Assembly: GCA_038373885.1 (NCBI GenBank)
Contig: JAWZYV010001774.1
Location: 1 to 64,000 of the forward strand
Direction: 5' to 3'
Source of the DNA: Cheiracanthium punctorium
Lineage: Eukaryota > Arthropoda > Arachnida > Araneae > Cheiracanthiidae
DNA: 64,000 nucleotides
In this document: piece after piece, positions 1-11,306 of the stretch
Numbering within the stretch: position 1 is the first letter of the stretch
Layout of the letters: the number at the start of each line of letters is the position of its first letter
Made by a program: the position numbers and the translations under genes
Notes under the pieces: model-generated
Databases searched by the model: none
Told to the model about the DNA's origin: nothing
The model's input: only the letters and a program-made list of their open reading frames with translations

Positions 1-400
1 AGTTCCGGGTGACATAGCTCCACGAGAATCCTTTACCTTTTTAGCACGTCACTTCCCGTAAAAAAATTGTCACGATTATTTTTAACAGCACTGACATCTG
101 CTGAAAAATGGAAAAATGCGAGAACAGCTGGGTAGATTGCCCAATGCTGCAAAAAAGGCAGCCGTTGCCATCGCTCGACTTAACTACCAGCAAGATGGTG
201 GACAATTGAAACGTTCGTCGCGTGCCACAGATCTAGAGATCCTTTTTTGACGGCACAGCCAGCTGTCGTCAAAAAAGGGTCTCTAGATCTGTGGCACGCG
301 ATGAACGTTTCGATTGCCCGCCATCTTGCTGGTAGTTAAGTCGAGCGATGGCAACGGCGGCCCTTTTTTCAGCATTGGGAAAGGCTTGCGCCTCAAAGGA
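1..400 (-). mobile_element. piggyBac-type palindromic MITE, copy 1 (cut by window edge)
   Basis: Non-autonomous element lying in reverse orientation relative to the copies at 17987-18458 and 48277-48781. Its core is a long hairpin: the stretch from about 152 to 235 is repeated as its reverse complement from about 277 to 371, so the RNA or single strand would fold back. The right end reads CTCAAAGGA followed by TTAA (401-404), against CTCAAAGGG in the other copies, so its terminal base has mutated. The left end lies outside the window. It carries no coding capacity. Confidence 0.8.
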
Positions 401-404
401 TTAA

Positions 405-1395
405 AAATTACTAACATAAATTTTAGTTTTTAACATCACGCTCTATATTACAAAGTGTGATGTATTGCTTCGCTTGAGTATGTCTTTAAAATTAGGACCA
501 ATGTTGCTTGGGGAACTAAGCACCAGGATCCTGCGCCAGGCTGGCCATCTGGCACGGGCATAAGCTTTTACACAACCAGCCGCCGCGGTTACAAAGCCGA
601 GCCCATGCGTCGCATGCTTTGGCTCTTATAGTGAGCTTGCCACTGAGGTTAGCGTAGTTAAGTTTGGTGTATTGCTTAGCAAAAACACTTTTAAAAATTA
701 TCTGCGACATTTTAACCCTTTTCTTATTTCACGGTTATTTGTTAGGGGGAAAGAAATAGCTCATATAAACTAATCAGTTGATAGGAAAAGATCATAAGAG
801 TTATACTCTGGTACAGCTATAAAGAACTGAGTGAAATAATAGTTGATTTGGTGATTATGACTGCTTGTGTCATCAAAAGAATAGCCAAAAGATTGTAATT
901 TGTATAAATTCTTGTATGTATTTTATCTATCCTCCTATATAGTTACTCTGATTCCGTACTCACTGATTCACTGATTCTGTAACAATTCCGGGTAACAATT
1001 CCAAGATAAGCTTTTACTACCATTAATTCAAAAAGATTGAAAAGTTAAGTACAAAAAGCGTAATAACATCTACACCGTTTGTACGATCCGCATTTTCAGC
1101 TCCATTTTAATTCCGAGAGTAAAAAAGTTAATCATTTGCGCGACAAAATTAGCTGATAATGCCATATTGATTCACAGACATCAGGCTTTGAAAGGACAGT
1201 TGCGATTATAATTCGTTTATAATAGATTTTCCAGATTACATCGCTAATTAATTTATTTTTTCAGATATAAATGATCGTCGACATGAAGCATTGATATAAG
1301 AGCGGCTGTTTATACAAAACGCAATCGTTCGAATGCGAAACGTTTCTGCACGTTTCCAGAAGAGTATGAAATTCGATTTGAGTAGAGTATATATA
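405..1395. other. non-coding stretch with a diverged dispersed repeat
   Basis: No gene is seen. The part from about 1040 to 1385 is similar to 29100-29525: both share phrases such as the run around ACCGTTTG.ACGATCCGC, TTTTCCAGATTACA and GTTTCCAGAA.AG.ATGAAATT. The Tc1 element at 1396 is inserted just after this repeat. The short open frame at 516-710 has no recognisable domain and I do not call it a gene. Confidence 0.5.
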
Positions 1396-2900
1396 CACTC
1401 ATGTCCATAAATTAAGGATAATTCAGAATCACACAGAAATTGATCTCTAAAATAAAAATTTCACCTGTGGAATGATCACACACATCTTGAAGAAGACTAT
1501 GCAAATTACAGGAAACCACCAGATGGCGTGGATGGTAGGTCACAATGACGAGAGTGTAAGAGAGGGGTATATAAGGAATGGTGGCAAAGAAGTAAAATTG
1601 TTCACAAGCGCTGTGAAAGCCTTTCAGTGCAAAAAGCGCATAGTTATGGCACAAAGGAGGCATTTGGATGATGTTTTACGTGGCAGAATTATCGGACGAC
1701 TGGAATGTGGACGTACCCAGCTGGAAGTATCCGGGGAACTTGGAATCGCCCAGAGTGTCATCTCCAGGCTTTGGCAACGATTCCAAGATGATGGTAATGT
1801 GAGTAGACGTTACAGCACAGGTCGCCCCCGAGTTACAACGCCGAATGAGGACCGCTATTTGGCAGTTACTGCTAAAAGAAACAGACGGAGTACAGCATCA
1901 GACCTGTCTCGTCAGCTCTCTTCAGCTACCGGTACGACAGTTTCAAGGCAGACCGTGTACAGACGCTTAGGGCACATTGGTCTATATGCTCGTAGGCCTG
2001 TCAGATGTGTTCCACTTACCGCAACTCACTGTCGCCTGCGATTAACCTGGAGTAGAGAGCATGCATTGTGGACACCGCAACAGTGGTCTTGTGTGATGTT
2101 TTCCGACGAGTCCAGGTTTAGTTTGGAGTCTGATTCTCGCCGGACATTCATCTGGAGAGCGCCAGGTACCCGCTACCACCAAGAGAACACCATTGAAAGA
2201 CACCGTTACGGTGGTGCAGGATGGCTCGTTTGGGGAGGAATTATTCTTGGTTCCAGAACTGACCTGCATGTTCAGAGTGTAACGATGACAGGCCACATCT
2301 ATCGGGATGTCATTCTGGAACAACATGTACGTTTGTTTCGGGGCGCCATGGGTGCTGAATTTGTGTTTATGGATGACAACGCCCGTCCTCACCGTGCAAA
2401 CATTGTAGACGAATGCCTTCAATCGGAGGATATCACCCGTATGCATTGGCCAGCATACTCACCGGACTTGAATCCAATAGAGCATGTGTGGGATATGCTT
2501 GGCCGACGAACTGCAGCCCGTCAACCCCCTCCCACCTGTCTACCGGAACTTCGGAGTGCATTGCTTGATGAGTGGTGTAATATTCCCCAAGATCAGATTG
2601 ATCATTTGATACTCAGCATGCCTAGGCGTTGTCAGGCCTGTATTACATCGTCCGGGAGACATACTCCGTATTAACCATCCTACTAACCATGTTATACTGT
2701 TTTTTGTAAATAGGTTCTTTTTTTAAATTTGGTCAAGGGAGTAAAACTTGCAATTTTTATTAATTATGTCAAACATATAGCATCTTTTTTGCTCTTTACT
2801 TTTTGTTTAATAAATAGACTTTACAAATAAGTCAAATTTGTTTTGCTTCTTTCTCTTTCTTTGCCTGAACTTCATTATCCTTAATTTATGGACATGAGTG
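1396..2900 (+). mobile_element. complete Tc1-type DNA transposon
   Basis: The left end CACTCATGTCCATAAATTAA and the right end (reverse complement, ending at 2900) match over about 27 bp. Both ends are flanked by TA (1394-1395 and 2901-2902), the target duplication expected for Tc1/mariner. The element is 1505 bp and holds one uninterrupted transposase frame. Near-identical ends and an intact frame suggest a recent insertion that could still be active. That last point is inference. Confidence 0.95.
1646..2674 (+). CDS. Tc1-type transposase, DD34E
   Basis: Cut-and-paste transposase that binds the element's terminal repeats in the nucleus and moves it into TA sites. The open frame begins at 1472, but I choose the ATG at 1646 (MAQRRHLDDV) because it gives 342 residues, the usual Tc1 length, and starts just ahead of the paired helix-turn-helix DNA-binding region. 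A GRPR-type linker (YSTGRPRVTT) follows. The catalytic triad is visible: D154 in SDESRF, D244 in MDDNARPHRA and E279 in SPDLNPIEHVWD, with exactly 34 residues between the second D and the E. There is no stop or frameshift. The extra 58 residues upstream read as non-coding leader. Confidence 0.95.
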   Translation: MAQRRHLDDVLRGRIIGRLECGRTQLEVSGELGIAQSVISRLWQRFQDDGNVSRRYSTGRPRVTTPNEDRYLAVTAKRNRRSTASDLSRQLSSATGTTVSRQTVYRRLGHIGLYARRPVRCVPLTATHCRLRLTWSREHALWTPQQWSCVMFSDESRFSLESDSRRTFIWRAPGTRYHQENTIERHRYGGAGWLVWGGIILGSRTDLHVQSVTMTGHIYRDVILEQHVRLFRGAMGAEFVFMDDNARPHRANIVDECLQSEDITRMHWPAYSPDLNPIEHVWDMLGRRTAARQPPPTCLPELRSALLDEWCNIPQDQIDHLILSMPRRCQACITSSGRHTPY

Positions 2901-2902
2901 TA

Positions 2903-3742
2903 ATAAAAACTGAATATGAAGTTATGTATTTTAGGCGGAAGAAGATTAAATATATTGAGTGTAGACATGCTTTCGCCAAATGTTTTTCCTAGCGCTCTTT
3001 GTCATTACCTCCACAAAATAATTGTGTGAAAGTTACACATTCATTCCATCTTTTACGATACAGGGCATTAATTTTTTAAAATTATTATTATTATCATTAT
3101 TTTTATATTCAACTTGCTATTAGTTCTCAAATGTACTGGTGGTTAAATCATCATCAGAAAATGTGAAATCTTTCGGAAGATGTCCGAATCCACTTAACAA
3201 TTCATTTTTTTAAAGTGTAAAATCCAAAGTGTTTCATTTCTTTTGGCGCATAACTGTGTAGACATCTTTATATATTCAAACTGAAATCAGTTGAAAACAT
3301 TCAGATAGAATAGTAATTAGTATTCTAAGCATTAAGCTTAAAATACTTAGAATATTAATTAGTACTATGCGAATGTGATCGGCAGATTTATAGACACTGT
3401 GCACATACACATACGAATGCACATAGAACTGAGAGACAGTTAACTTCTAGAATTTGTAGAATTGGTTTATTTATGATTTATAATATCCTTAACTATACTA
3501 CCATCATACTATGATATGTTGATTTAATAATTGATGTAGTATCAATCTGCAGAATCTATCATCAATCATTAAGTTTAATAATGATTGATAATATGAATCA
3601 TAAGGATTAACGATTGATACCGAAAAGTAATGTGTAATGCAATGCATATGGATACATGTTAACAACATCATTTCACATTAAATAATGTTAAACTAAAATT
3701 TAAACATATTGTTATACTAATTACTGCTCTCATTACTCTTAG
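2903..3742. other. non-coding stretch upstream of the first visible exon
   Basis: AT-rich sequence with no supported gene. A short imperfect inverted repeat is present around 3320-3362 (TAGTATTCTAAG / CTTAGAATATTA), and several rearranged copies of ATTGAT/ATCAAT words lie at 3520-3620. The 5' part of the host gene, including its start codon, must lie in here or to the left of the window. I could not identify it. Confidence 0.4.
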
Positions 3743-3775
3743 AGGATGAATGCAGCATTAATGAACAAAGTCAAG
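3743..3775 (+). CDS. Host gene, first visible exon
   Basis: Preceded by a pyrimidine-rich acceptor (CTCATTACTCTTAG) and followed by GTAAG. In phase with the next exon it reads DECSINEQSQ. It begins after one base of a codon, so at least one more coding exon lies upstream. The cysteine and acidic residues would sit just before the VWA-like domain. It is very short (33 bases), so this is the least certain exon at the 5' side. Confidence 0.55.
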
Positions 3776-4353
3776 GTAAGAAATGTCATTGTATGTAATC
3801 TTAAAGAATTAGTAAATTATGTATTAAAATAACCCATATTTTTCTCATTTGTTCTTTATTAGTGTAGCATATTCTTTTATAAACTTAAATATAGCCATTA
3901 CAATACCCGAGATTATGGTTTTAATTACCCTCTTCTTAAAAAAACAAATAAATTAGCTATTTATAAGTAAAATATTCAAGACTATTCTTTGTTTGTAATT
4001 CAAAAGGTTTTTGATATCTATCCGCTTATACCACAAAGTTCGAATCGACGCGAGAGGAAAAAAAATCTGATTTTCACTTGTACTCTTGTTTGCTCGCGAA
4101 CCACGCATAAAAGGCTGCAGCTAATATGATGAAGTGGCAGCACGAAATGTAGTAACTCAACGTAAAATTTTAGGTTCTGAATCTTTTCTTAAAATTCTAA
4201 GTAGTTTTTGAGAAATAGTTAAAACTTTGTATATTTATATTCGTGCATAAAGTAAAAGAATTTGAATAAAATGAAATTTAAATATTACAATGTTAAACAT
4301 CTTTGTTCCACTTAAAATGTAGAAATTCCGTTGATTCAAAAAGTTTATGAGTG

Positions 4354-4595
4354 CACTGCAAAAGGAAGTCTGTTGAACTGAGAGAAAAAAAAAAAAACTG
4401 TCAGCCAGGACGCCAGTTTATTTCAGTATATTTTACAGAAGTCTTCCGTATTTTTTTCCTTATACGGAAGATATCTGTAAAATAAACTGAGAACCTGTAA
4501 AATTTATGGAAGACTTCTGTAAAATAAACGGAAATAAACTGGCGTAATGGCTGACAGTTTTTTTCTGTAAATTTGACAGACTTTTTTGCAGCGTG
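4354..4595. mobile_element. TA-type nested palindromic MITE, copy A
   Basis: The ends CACTGCAAAA and TTTTGCAGCGTG are inverted. Inside are further inverted pairs (AAACTGTCAGCCAGGACGCC against GGCG..TGGCTGACAGTTT, and GAAGTCTTCC / GGAAGACTTC). The second copy at 12553-12784 has the same layout and TA flanks. No coding capacity. It lies in the first visible intron. Confidence 0.75.
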
Positions 4596-5418
4596 TAAGA
4601 AATAGAAGATTAAAGAATGTTTTCAGTTGACATTGCTGTAATTTATAAATGTAAAATATTGGAACCCTCATTTGAGTTTCGCAAGTCACCCGTATACTAC
4701 TATGGCTATTTTGACAAAACTATAGTATATTCTTCGGATTGACCTGGTGTATAGCCTTAAATAAACAGGGCGGTCCAAGACTGCTTGTTTCAGTACAGAC
4801 TTTTCCATTTCAAAATTAAAAATTATGAAATTTTAAATGCCATTTTCCGTGATACAAATATTTTTCTTTCTTCTTTAAAACGATTGTTTTTATTTTTGTA
4901 ATTTTTTCTGTGAAATATTGTTATAAAATTTTTAATAATCAGAAAGGTGATATATGTCTACGCATAACCACAAAAAATGATTTCGTATTACATTTTTAGG
5001 AAATTACAAATCCCTGGTTAGTCTAATTTTTATAACATTTTAATATCTACTTCATTTACATTTAATCATAACTAAACTGAAATTTTATAGTGAACGGTAA
5101 GATACGTTGATTGCATAATCCTAATGTAAAATATAGCTCTGATTAGTTAGTTATAGGAATTAATTGATGCAAGATTAATCTTTTTTTCTTAGAGTAATAC
5201 TTTAAAACACGAGAAAAAATGCAACCAGTGTATTAAATTGGGCCACCAATTTTTAAAATATAAGGTTGAGAAACATTGCGCTGGAGCATGCCATATAGAA
5301 ATTTATAGGCTGTTTCCAAATAATTTGCATATATTTTAAAATGCACTGTTTAGTTTAAAGTTACTGAAACTAATATATATATATATATATATATATAAAT
5401 TACTAAAAATGTTTTCAG
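4596..5418. other. Intron remainder with a TA microsatellite
   Basis: AT-rich intron with no gene. A (TA)n run is present at about 5373-5396. I see no other element with recognisable ends. Confidence 0.5.
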
Positions 5419-5512
5419 ATAGAAAATTTGTCAGTCCTAGGAGTATATTTGCCATAATGGACTTATCGTCTCCCACTCCTCAAAGGTTGAGTTTTCAAGC
5501 CGAAGTTATTGG
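5419..5512 (+). CDS. Host gene exon: start of VWA-like domain
   Basis: Acceptor TGTTTTCAG, donor GGTAAGA. It reads from DRKFVSPRSIFAIMDLSSP to FQAEVIG. A hydrophobic strand followed by D-x-S-x-P is where VWA domains carry the metal-binding DxSxS motif. The last serine is replaced by proline, so metal binding may be weakened. Phases in and out fit its neighbours. Confidence 0.75.
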
Positions 5513-6128
5513 GTAAGACGCTTATATCAATTAAAAATTTATGAAACACATAGTTTATAACTTATGGACGAATGTTTTAAATTTTGAAGATTATCCTCAT
5601 ATTCACTATAACACTCCTCTCTCTCTTCGGAGCAATCGAGACGACAGCCTCCTGGATAAGGGTCTCAATCAACTAACCTCTCAAATCTCAAATCTCTCCC
5701 CCCCCCCTCGCTCTTTTAAATACACGATTTTGTTCAAAATGTTCCTTTTCACTAAGGACAAGTGAAAATCGTTCATTCACTTACTATTTTTTTTCCTTTA
5801 AAAATGTTAAACTTCAAGAAAATAACCTTTTATAATTTACTACTTTGAAAATGATCATGATAAAAGAACTGCACCTAGTTTTTAGTAACTAAAACAACAG
5901 AAAGAATTCCGAAGCCTTAAAAGCATCTTCAAGGTGGAAAGAAAATAATTCCTCATTCACTTCAAGAAAATAATTCCTCATTGACTACAAAGTTCAACTA
6001 GTATCAGTGCTCTATCAACTAGGCTATACAGTATGCCGGGATTCTGTCAATTTATGTTATTATCTTTTAAACATTAATTTTATCATACCTTACAGCAGGA
6101 AATCTTCAGCTTGTTTGACGTTAACAGT

Positions 6129-6281
6129 TAGAGATGGACGCGTGACGGAAAATAGGCGTCTCGCAAAACAGCCTAAAATATTTGTCTCGTCACGCAAAAT
6201 CCCTAGATCATACTGTTAAAAATGTTTGTCTCGTCTCGCAAAAAAGCTGTAAATCTCTGTCTCGTCTCGCATCCATACCTA
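6129..6281. mobile_element. hAT-type MITE with 8-bp target duplication
   Basis: The ends TAGAGATGGACGC and (reverse complement) TAGGTATGGATGC are inverted. The flanks are TTAACAGT at 6121-6128 and again at 6282-6289, an exact 8-bp duplication. Inside, the phrase CTCGTCTCGCAAAA repeats. It is 153 bp, non-coding, and lies in the second visible intron. Confidence 0.85.
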
Positions 6282-6289
6282 TTAACAGT

Positions 6290-8283
6290 TTCAAAGAACT
6301 ACTTTGAAACTGTTAATGTCAGACTTGGATGTTCACCAGAGCGTGGAGGTTATAGCTGTTGTCTCAATGTAGAACATCACTCATAAAATTAAAATGAAAT
6401 TTTTGTTCATACACGATAAGAGAAATTAGATGAGTGATGCAGATTTTCTCAGAAAATAAAAATGTATTGTAGAACATGTTATAATAAAACACATAATTCA
6501 TGTCTTAATAATATTCGTACTAATAATAAAATTTAATTTAAAATTCGATAAATTCGATTCACAAAAATGCACTGTATGGCTAAATTGAAGTTTTACGATC
6601 TTTATTTATTACATTTTTTTTAGTTATGTCCACTGAATGAACCCATAAAATGGTTAGAATCACTGTTGATAATTAGAGATATAATCTGCATAGATACGTC
6701 TGTTTGAAACAATTAGATGTCTCATCTTCCCTTTAGTTGTCCAATTGTTTGAAGCACCATAATAGACAGGATTATGAGAGATTGACAGGTTATTAGTATA
6801 GTATGTCACAAAATCAACACTTCAATGCTTTAAGTTAAGTGTTTGACTGAAAATGAGCGGTCTTTAAATCAATTATCTCTGTTGTAAACAGACGTGCGTG
6901 TCTGAGTGGATCAATTCGTCAATATCAATGACATATCGTTAAATTATATTTCCCTGTAATTAGAAATGTCAACATAAATGCTTTTTTCTGTTCACGCATA
7001 ATTTTTTGCCAATATTAATTGTTGCATGTAAAGTTAATAATACTAGCCACTAAGGCGGCCAGCTCCGCCGCTCCATACCTTACTACTCTTAATACTTGTC
7101 TTTATACTTGTACAGTGCCGGTCAAGTTATTGGACTCATTTCAGCGAAAATCATGCTTCTTTGTTTTAACAGTATTTGTCATTAAATTTGTTTAGTTTAA
7201 GGTTGCTACAAATTTTGTGCATTATCATAAAAGATGAAAGTGATCATGCCAAGTACTGATAATGCAAAATGTACGAAAAGACATAATTGGTAATATTTAA
7301 ATTTATGAAATGTTTGTAAAATTAGCATCATAGGGTGATCACGTGTTGTACAAATTACTACATATGCATTTTTTAAAATTAAAGCAAATGTGGGCTTTTT
7401 CAAATTAGTGTTCAGTACGCTACCGTCCCCTTCATATGAGCGCCGTGGTTTCGTTAATGAGTGATTTTCCGTTTTGATGACGCCAAAGTCGATGTGCTAA
7501 GTTAGTAACCTAGTGTTTCTTATGTATGGTTACATTATTTAATAAGTATTCATGGTTACAATAGTGACAATGTTTTTAAAAATATGGATAGGGCATTGTA
7601 AATTTCATGTCTCCTACGTAGAATCTACGTATTTCACCTATTTTCCTGCTCATATACATTGTTATAGTCAACAAAATAATGTGCTAAAATGTGCCAAGCA
7701 AAGCAATTTCGTATCTGCTTTTATCAAAACGGAAAGGTACCTGCTAATGTTTACATCCAGTTAGCGTTCACAGCGTTAAAATATCGTCGATTTTGGTACC
7801 CCATACGTTAGTGTAATGTATAAATAGATTGTTTACTTTATTACTTCGTTTATTTAATAGCAGCAGGTACAAATAAATTAACTTGACGGAATTGGCGATG
7901 AGTGATGTTATCTAAAGGAAAAACAGAAATGAATCGGCTGATGTTTACATTTAGTTGTTGCCATTCCCAGCGTGGAAATATCGTCGATTTTGGTGGCGCG
8001 TACGTTAGAGTATTATATAGTAAGATTTGTGTAGAAAATGCATTACACGCAGGTTTTCTAGAGAGAAATCACTAGAAAATTTTGGACCGAAATGGTTCCT
8101 AATTTTTAAAGTAATAATCAACAAAATTATGATTTTCATCATGCGTATAAGTTCATGGATTTACAAGGAATGACCATTATAGAATACACCAAGGGCTCAC
8201 ACAAACATAAATCATAGTTCTCATTACATTCAGCGTTCTGGACCACAGAATTTTAATCTACATGCCTTCAATCTTCAGATATA
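6290..8283. other. Intron stretch with a spaced direct repeat
   Basis: No gene. About 80 bases at 7741-7825 recur at 7937-8020, sharing the phrases TGATGTTTACAT/TAATGTTTACAT and ATATCGTCGATTTTGGT. The phrase ACAGTGCCGGTCAAGTTATT at 7112-7131 looks like a Tc1-type terminus, but I found no matching partner. Confidence 0.45.
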
Positions 8284-8943
8284 CAGGGTGTCCGAAAAGT
8301 CCTTGACACATTTAAAAAATTCATAGAAAAGCAACAAATTATCGTATGAACATGCAGTTTGAACAATAATACTTCACAGTTCACGAATTATTATTTTTTA
8401 TTTTTGACATCATTAAAAAAATACTACTTCCAAATTGTGTTCATAGGTGGCACTGTACCGTCACAGTAAGCTTCCCGAATGTCTTGTACAGTCTCTTTCA
8501 ATCTTCGCGGCCGACCACTTCTTTCCCTGCCTAACGCTTCCAGTCTCTAAAAACTTTTCATGCCAGTCCAAAATGCTGTTTCTACTTGATGGTTTTTTTT
8601 TAAACATGCTACGAAACTTTCTCGGAAATCCAGTTATGAATTTTGATTTGAAATACCAACCTAACGCAATGCGCTCTCTCAGTTGCAGTCGCCTTAGGTA
8701 GAATGAATATTCCCGCACCGTCAGTGCTGTTCGAAACTCACTAAAAATCCCTATTCGCTCTAATTGCTGAAATCTGGAGATGCATTGCCATCTATGAACA
8801 CATTTTGAAAATAATTTGTTTTAAGATGTAAAAATAAATTCTTGATTCTGTGAAGCATTACTGTGCGGACCGCATGTGCATACAGCAATTTGCTGCTTTT
8901 CTGTGAATTTTTGAAATGCGGCAAGGACTTTTCGGACCCCCTG
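8284..8943 (-). mobile_element. Deleted mariner-like element
   Basis: The ends CAGGGTGTCCGAAAAGTCCT and (reverse complement) CAGGGGGTCCGAAAAGTCCT are inverted, with TA on both sides (8282-8283, 8944-8945). At 660 bp it is too short for a transposase but keeps part of the N-terminal coding region on the - strand (see 8461-8718). I read it as an internally deleted, non-autonomous copy. Confidence 0.8.
8461..8718 (-). pseudogene. Helix-turn-helix N-terminus of a mariner-like transposase
   Basis: The frame reads YSFYLRRLQLRERIALGWYF through RNSILDWHEKFLETGSV. This resembles the N-terminal DNA-binding segment (the DUF4817 type, 'R-x-T-I-x-x-W-x-x-K-F-x-E-T-G-S-V') of arthropod mariner-like transposases. 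Nothing catalytic follows. From family knowledge the full protein would be about 350 residues or more, so this is a remnant. Confidence 0.6.
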
Positions 8944-9129
8944 TATAAATAACCATGGAAATTGTAATTGAAATTTTTAAAGCTTACAAAGATACATGTC
9001 TCATGTCTCATCAACTTAAGTGTTAATAAAATTTATTTATTGAATAATATCTATTTAGATATTCTCTAATGCTTAAAATTCAATATGATTTTTACTATAT
9101 TAGGAATATAAATAGGTTTTGATCAGTTA

Positions 9130-9160
9130 TTACTTCCTTGTACGTAGTATAAGGAAGTAA
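9130..9160. repeat. Short inverted repeat opening a repeat-rich block
   Basis: TTACTTCCTT (9130-9139) and AAGGAAGTAA (9151-9160) are exact inverted arms around GTACGTAGTAT. A related GCAAGGAAGTCATGTG stands at about 11130, near the other end of the block of tandem repeats at 9350-10980. The two may mark the block's ends. I could not prove an element. Confidence 0.4.
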
Positions 9161-9352
9161 TGTGATCCAGAAAAACTTTGGGGGCCAAATTTCGACAAAA
9201 AAAAACCGATTTTGACTAACCTCTAAAATTGAATTTTAAAAATTTTTTCGATGCATCTCATCGTAGGCTAGCATGCACGATCATATTAACGCGTCTGCAA
9301 ACTCATTTTGACCAGCGGCGAGTTTATTGTGGTCAGTTTTTCCATGCCGTCT

Positions 9353-9425
9353 GTACGTACGTACGTAGGTACGTACGTACGTACGTACGTTCGTACGTAC
9401 GTACGTACGTACGTACGTATGTATG
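9353..9425. repeat. (ACGT)n microsatellite
   Basis: About 18 repeats of the self-complementary tetramer ACGT with two interruptions. Every unit is a palindrome, so the tract can fold on itself. The open frame across it reads as repeated Y-V-R-T and is not a gene. Confidence 0.9.
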
Positions 9426-9426
9426 T

Positions 9427-9950
9427 AACTCGCATATCTCAAAAACTATGGGTCGTAGAATGTTGAGATTTGATATTTAGGATTGTTCTATGATCTAGTT
9501 GTGCACCTCCCCTTTTGGTCGCAATCGAATGAATAGTTTATGTACAGGGCCGCCCAAAAGATTCGAAATACATTACGCTCTATGGGCCGAAAATCATTAA
9601 ACTCGCATATCTCAAAAACTATTAGGCGTAGAATGTCGAAACTTCATATTTTGTATAGTTGTAACATCTAGTTGTGCACTTCCCCTTTTGGTTCCATTCG
9701 ATTGGATAGTTTATCTACAGGACCGCCCAAAACATTCGAAATACATTACGCTCAATGGGCCGAAATTCATTAAACTCGCATATCTCAAAAACTATTAGGC
9801 GTAGAATGTTGAAACTTTATATTTAGGATTGTTGTAACATCTAGTTGTGCACCTCCCCTTTCGGTTCCATCGACTGGATAGTTTATCTACAGAACCGCCT
9901 AAAAGATTCGAAATACATTATGCTCTATGGGCCGAAATTCATCAAAGCGT
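9427..9950. repeat. 174-bp tandem repeat family
   Basis: Three units begin with ACTCGCATATCTCAAAAACT at about 9427, 9601 and 9774, each ending with a phrase like TACATTACGCTC.ATGGGCCG. More diverged units follow at about 10250 and 10710. Each unit holds TAGTTGTGCA and a TTTATCTACAGGACCGCC-like phrase. Non-coding. Confidence 0.85.
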
Positions 9951-10205
9951 TTTTTAGAGGTATTGAGCTATTTCAAACGACTCAGAAGTGATATATGCTG
10001 TAAAGAGTTAGAAAATGAATTTCTCCATTAAAAAAAGTGTCTTTATCATTTACAGTTCTGCTACAGGAACACTCAAAAGATTTCCAATACATTACGGTCA
10101 ATGGCAATTTTAGGAGATTCATCCATTTCAAGCACAATACCGTCCTACCACATAAGTTAGGTAATGGTCCGACCACGGTCACGTGCCTCCCTCAAGTACT
10201 ATGCC

Positions 10206-10690
10206 AAAAGTCGCCAAGCTTGGCGACTTTTTTGTGTACGTGTGTGCATATTTAACTCTCAAATCTCAAAAACTATTATGAAATTTCATATTTAAGATTG
10301 TTGTAACATCTAGTTGTGCATCTCGATTTTTGGTTAAAATCTACTGGAGAGTTTATTTACAGGACCACCGAAAAGAATTTCAGTACTTTAATGTCTATGG
10401 ACATCTTCAATATAATACAATTGTAGACAGTCATTGTTTGGTACATGCCCAAAATCTCGCCGTCTGTCCTCGACCTTGGCGAGTTTTGCCGAAATGTCGC
10501 CAAATTTGGCGATAGTCAGTCATTTGGTCCATGCCCAAAGTATCGCCATTTGTCATCGTTCTTGGCGAGTTTTGGCGAAATATCGCCAAATTTGGCGATA
10601 ATCTGTCATTGTTGGTCCATGCTTAATATCTCTCCAAATGTCGTCGACATTGACGAGTTTCGCCGAAATATCGCCAAATTTGGCGCCAAA
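10206..10690. repeat. Array of TCGCCAA-TTGGCGA palindromes
   Basis: A perfect 26-bp palindrome is at 10206-10231 (AAAAGTCGCCAAG and its complement). Between about 10437 and 10690 a unit of roughly 88 bp occurs three times, each with CTTGGCGAGTTTTGGCGAAA-like sequence followed by TCGCCAAATTTGGCGA. The same core appears elsewhere (30260-30380, 35636-35655, 56450-56500). No protein is recognised. Confidence 0.8.
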
Positions 10691-11306
10691 AATTATTTCG
10701 TATTTTGTATAACTCTAAAACTTTAACCCGTAGAATTTTTGAACTTTTGTATTTAGAACTATATTATAATATCTAACGGTTTTCAATATCTTTTTTGACA
10801 GCAATCGGACTGGGAATTTATTTACAGGGTGAGCCAAATGACTTTAAATACATTAAGGTGTATGGATGCATTCAATTCATTGAAAGTCTGTGGTCAATGA
10901 CTACTTTGGCTATCCCCAAAATCTCGCAAATTATCTCAAGTTTGTCGGCTTTTGGTGAAATATCGCCAAATAAAGTGTCAGAAAGAAATCTTTCAAATTG
11001 AACTCAGCTTGGAGATATCGAAATGTTTGGCTAGAAATCGCTATATCTTACTATTATTGATATTTTATATCTTTCAAACAAATAAGTTTAGAGGAAGTGC
11101 GTAAAAAACATTTTTGATTTAATAGACGTGCAAGGAAGTCATGTGTTGGACACATCAGATTTTTTTATTTCAGGCATGATGACTATTAGAATACAAGACA
11201 GACTATGATGAGTTATTTTATTTACATGGGAAGACTAATCTATTATTCTGTGTGTCCCGAAAACGTGGTAATACGCTTTGATCCTTTAAGATCAGTGTAA
11301 ATTGAA

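Noticed and set aside
2042..2446. 134-residue frame on the - strand
   Set aside because: Complete shadow of the Tc1 transposase on the other strand.
5541..5765. 74-residue frame after the exon at 5419-5512
   Set aside because: It is intronic, starts after the donor and shows no domain.
7112..7131. Tc1-type terminus
   Set aside because: The single end looks right, but no mirrored partner with TA was found within several kilobases.
9229..9480. Frame with repeated Y-V-R-T
   Set aside because: Translation of the (ACGT)n microsatellite and nothing else.
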